Shown piece after piece: positions 5,855 through 5,855 of a DNA stretch of 5,855 nucleotides. The stretch is from Dysgonamonadaceae bacterium. GTDB taxonomy: Bacteria; Bacteroidota; Bacteroidia; Bacteroidales; Azobacteroidaceae. The notes under the pieces were generated by a model. That model did no database searches. It was not told where the DNA came from and worked only from the letters and a program-made list of their open reading frames with translations. The stretch spans positions 1 through 5,855 of the forward strand of contig JAIRMF010000098.1 in NCBI GenBank assembly GCA_031258895.1, in the 5' to 3' direction. Position 1 is the first letter of the stretch, and each line of letters begins with the position of its first letter. The position numbers were made by a program, and so were the translations under genes.

Positions 5855-5855
5855 A

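Overview
This window looks like chromosomal DNA from a member of Bacteroidota, probably order Bacteroidales. Three promoter-like elements match the phylum's unusual -7 consensus (TAnnTTTG). Shine-Dalgarno sequences are missing in front of the genes. A small secreted protein resembles a type IX secretion C-terminal sorting domain, and a formylglycine-generating-enzyme-like (SUMF1/FGE) protein of the kind common in this phylum sits at the right edge. I cannot name the genus from sequence alone.

Layout, left to right. (1) guaA, GMP synthase, + strand, complete (29-1549). (2) A ferritin gene, - strand (1585-2082), converging on guaA with only 35 bp between stop codons. (3) A 105-residue secreted protein that is almost entirely a T9SS-sorting-domain-like module, - strand (2096-2413), 13 bp upstream of the ferritin and probably cotranscribed with it from a promoter at about 2446-2476. 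(4) A GT-C/family-39-like membrane glycosyltransferase, - strand (2454-3932). (5) A 103-bp divergent promoter region (3933-4035) in which the two -7 elements are identical 11-mers in inverted orientation. (6) gltD, glutamate synthase small subunit, + strand (4036-5478), without gltB beside it. (7) A perfect 12-bp-stem hairpin (5516-5543) serving as terminator between convergent genes. (8) The C-terminal part of an FGE-sulfatase-domain protein, - strand, running off the right edge (5570-5854).

The genes are mostly housekeeping: purine synthesis, ammonia assimilation, iron storage and envelope glycosylation. They do not form one pathway. No CRISPR array, tRNA, rRNA, insertion sequence or phage gene was found, and no gene-free stretch exceeds about 105 bases.

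The most striking hidden signal is compositional. guaA and gltD lie on the same strand, yet guaA codons end almost always in A or C while gltD codons end mostly in G or T. The + strand changes from C-rich to G-rich inside the glycosyltransferase gene, between about 3.2 and 4.0 kb. That direction of change is expected at a replication origin, or at the edge of an inverted segment. No convincing DnaA-box cluster was seen, so this remains a hypothesis.
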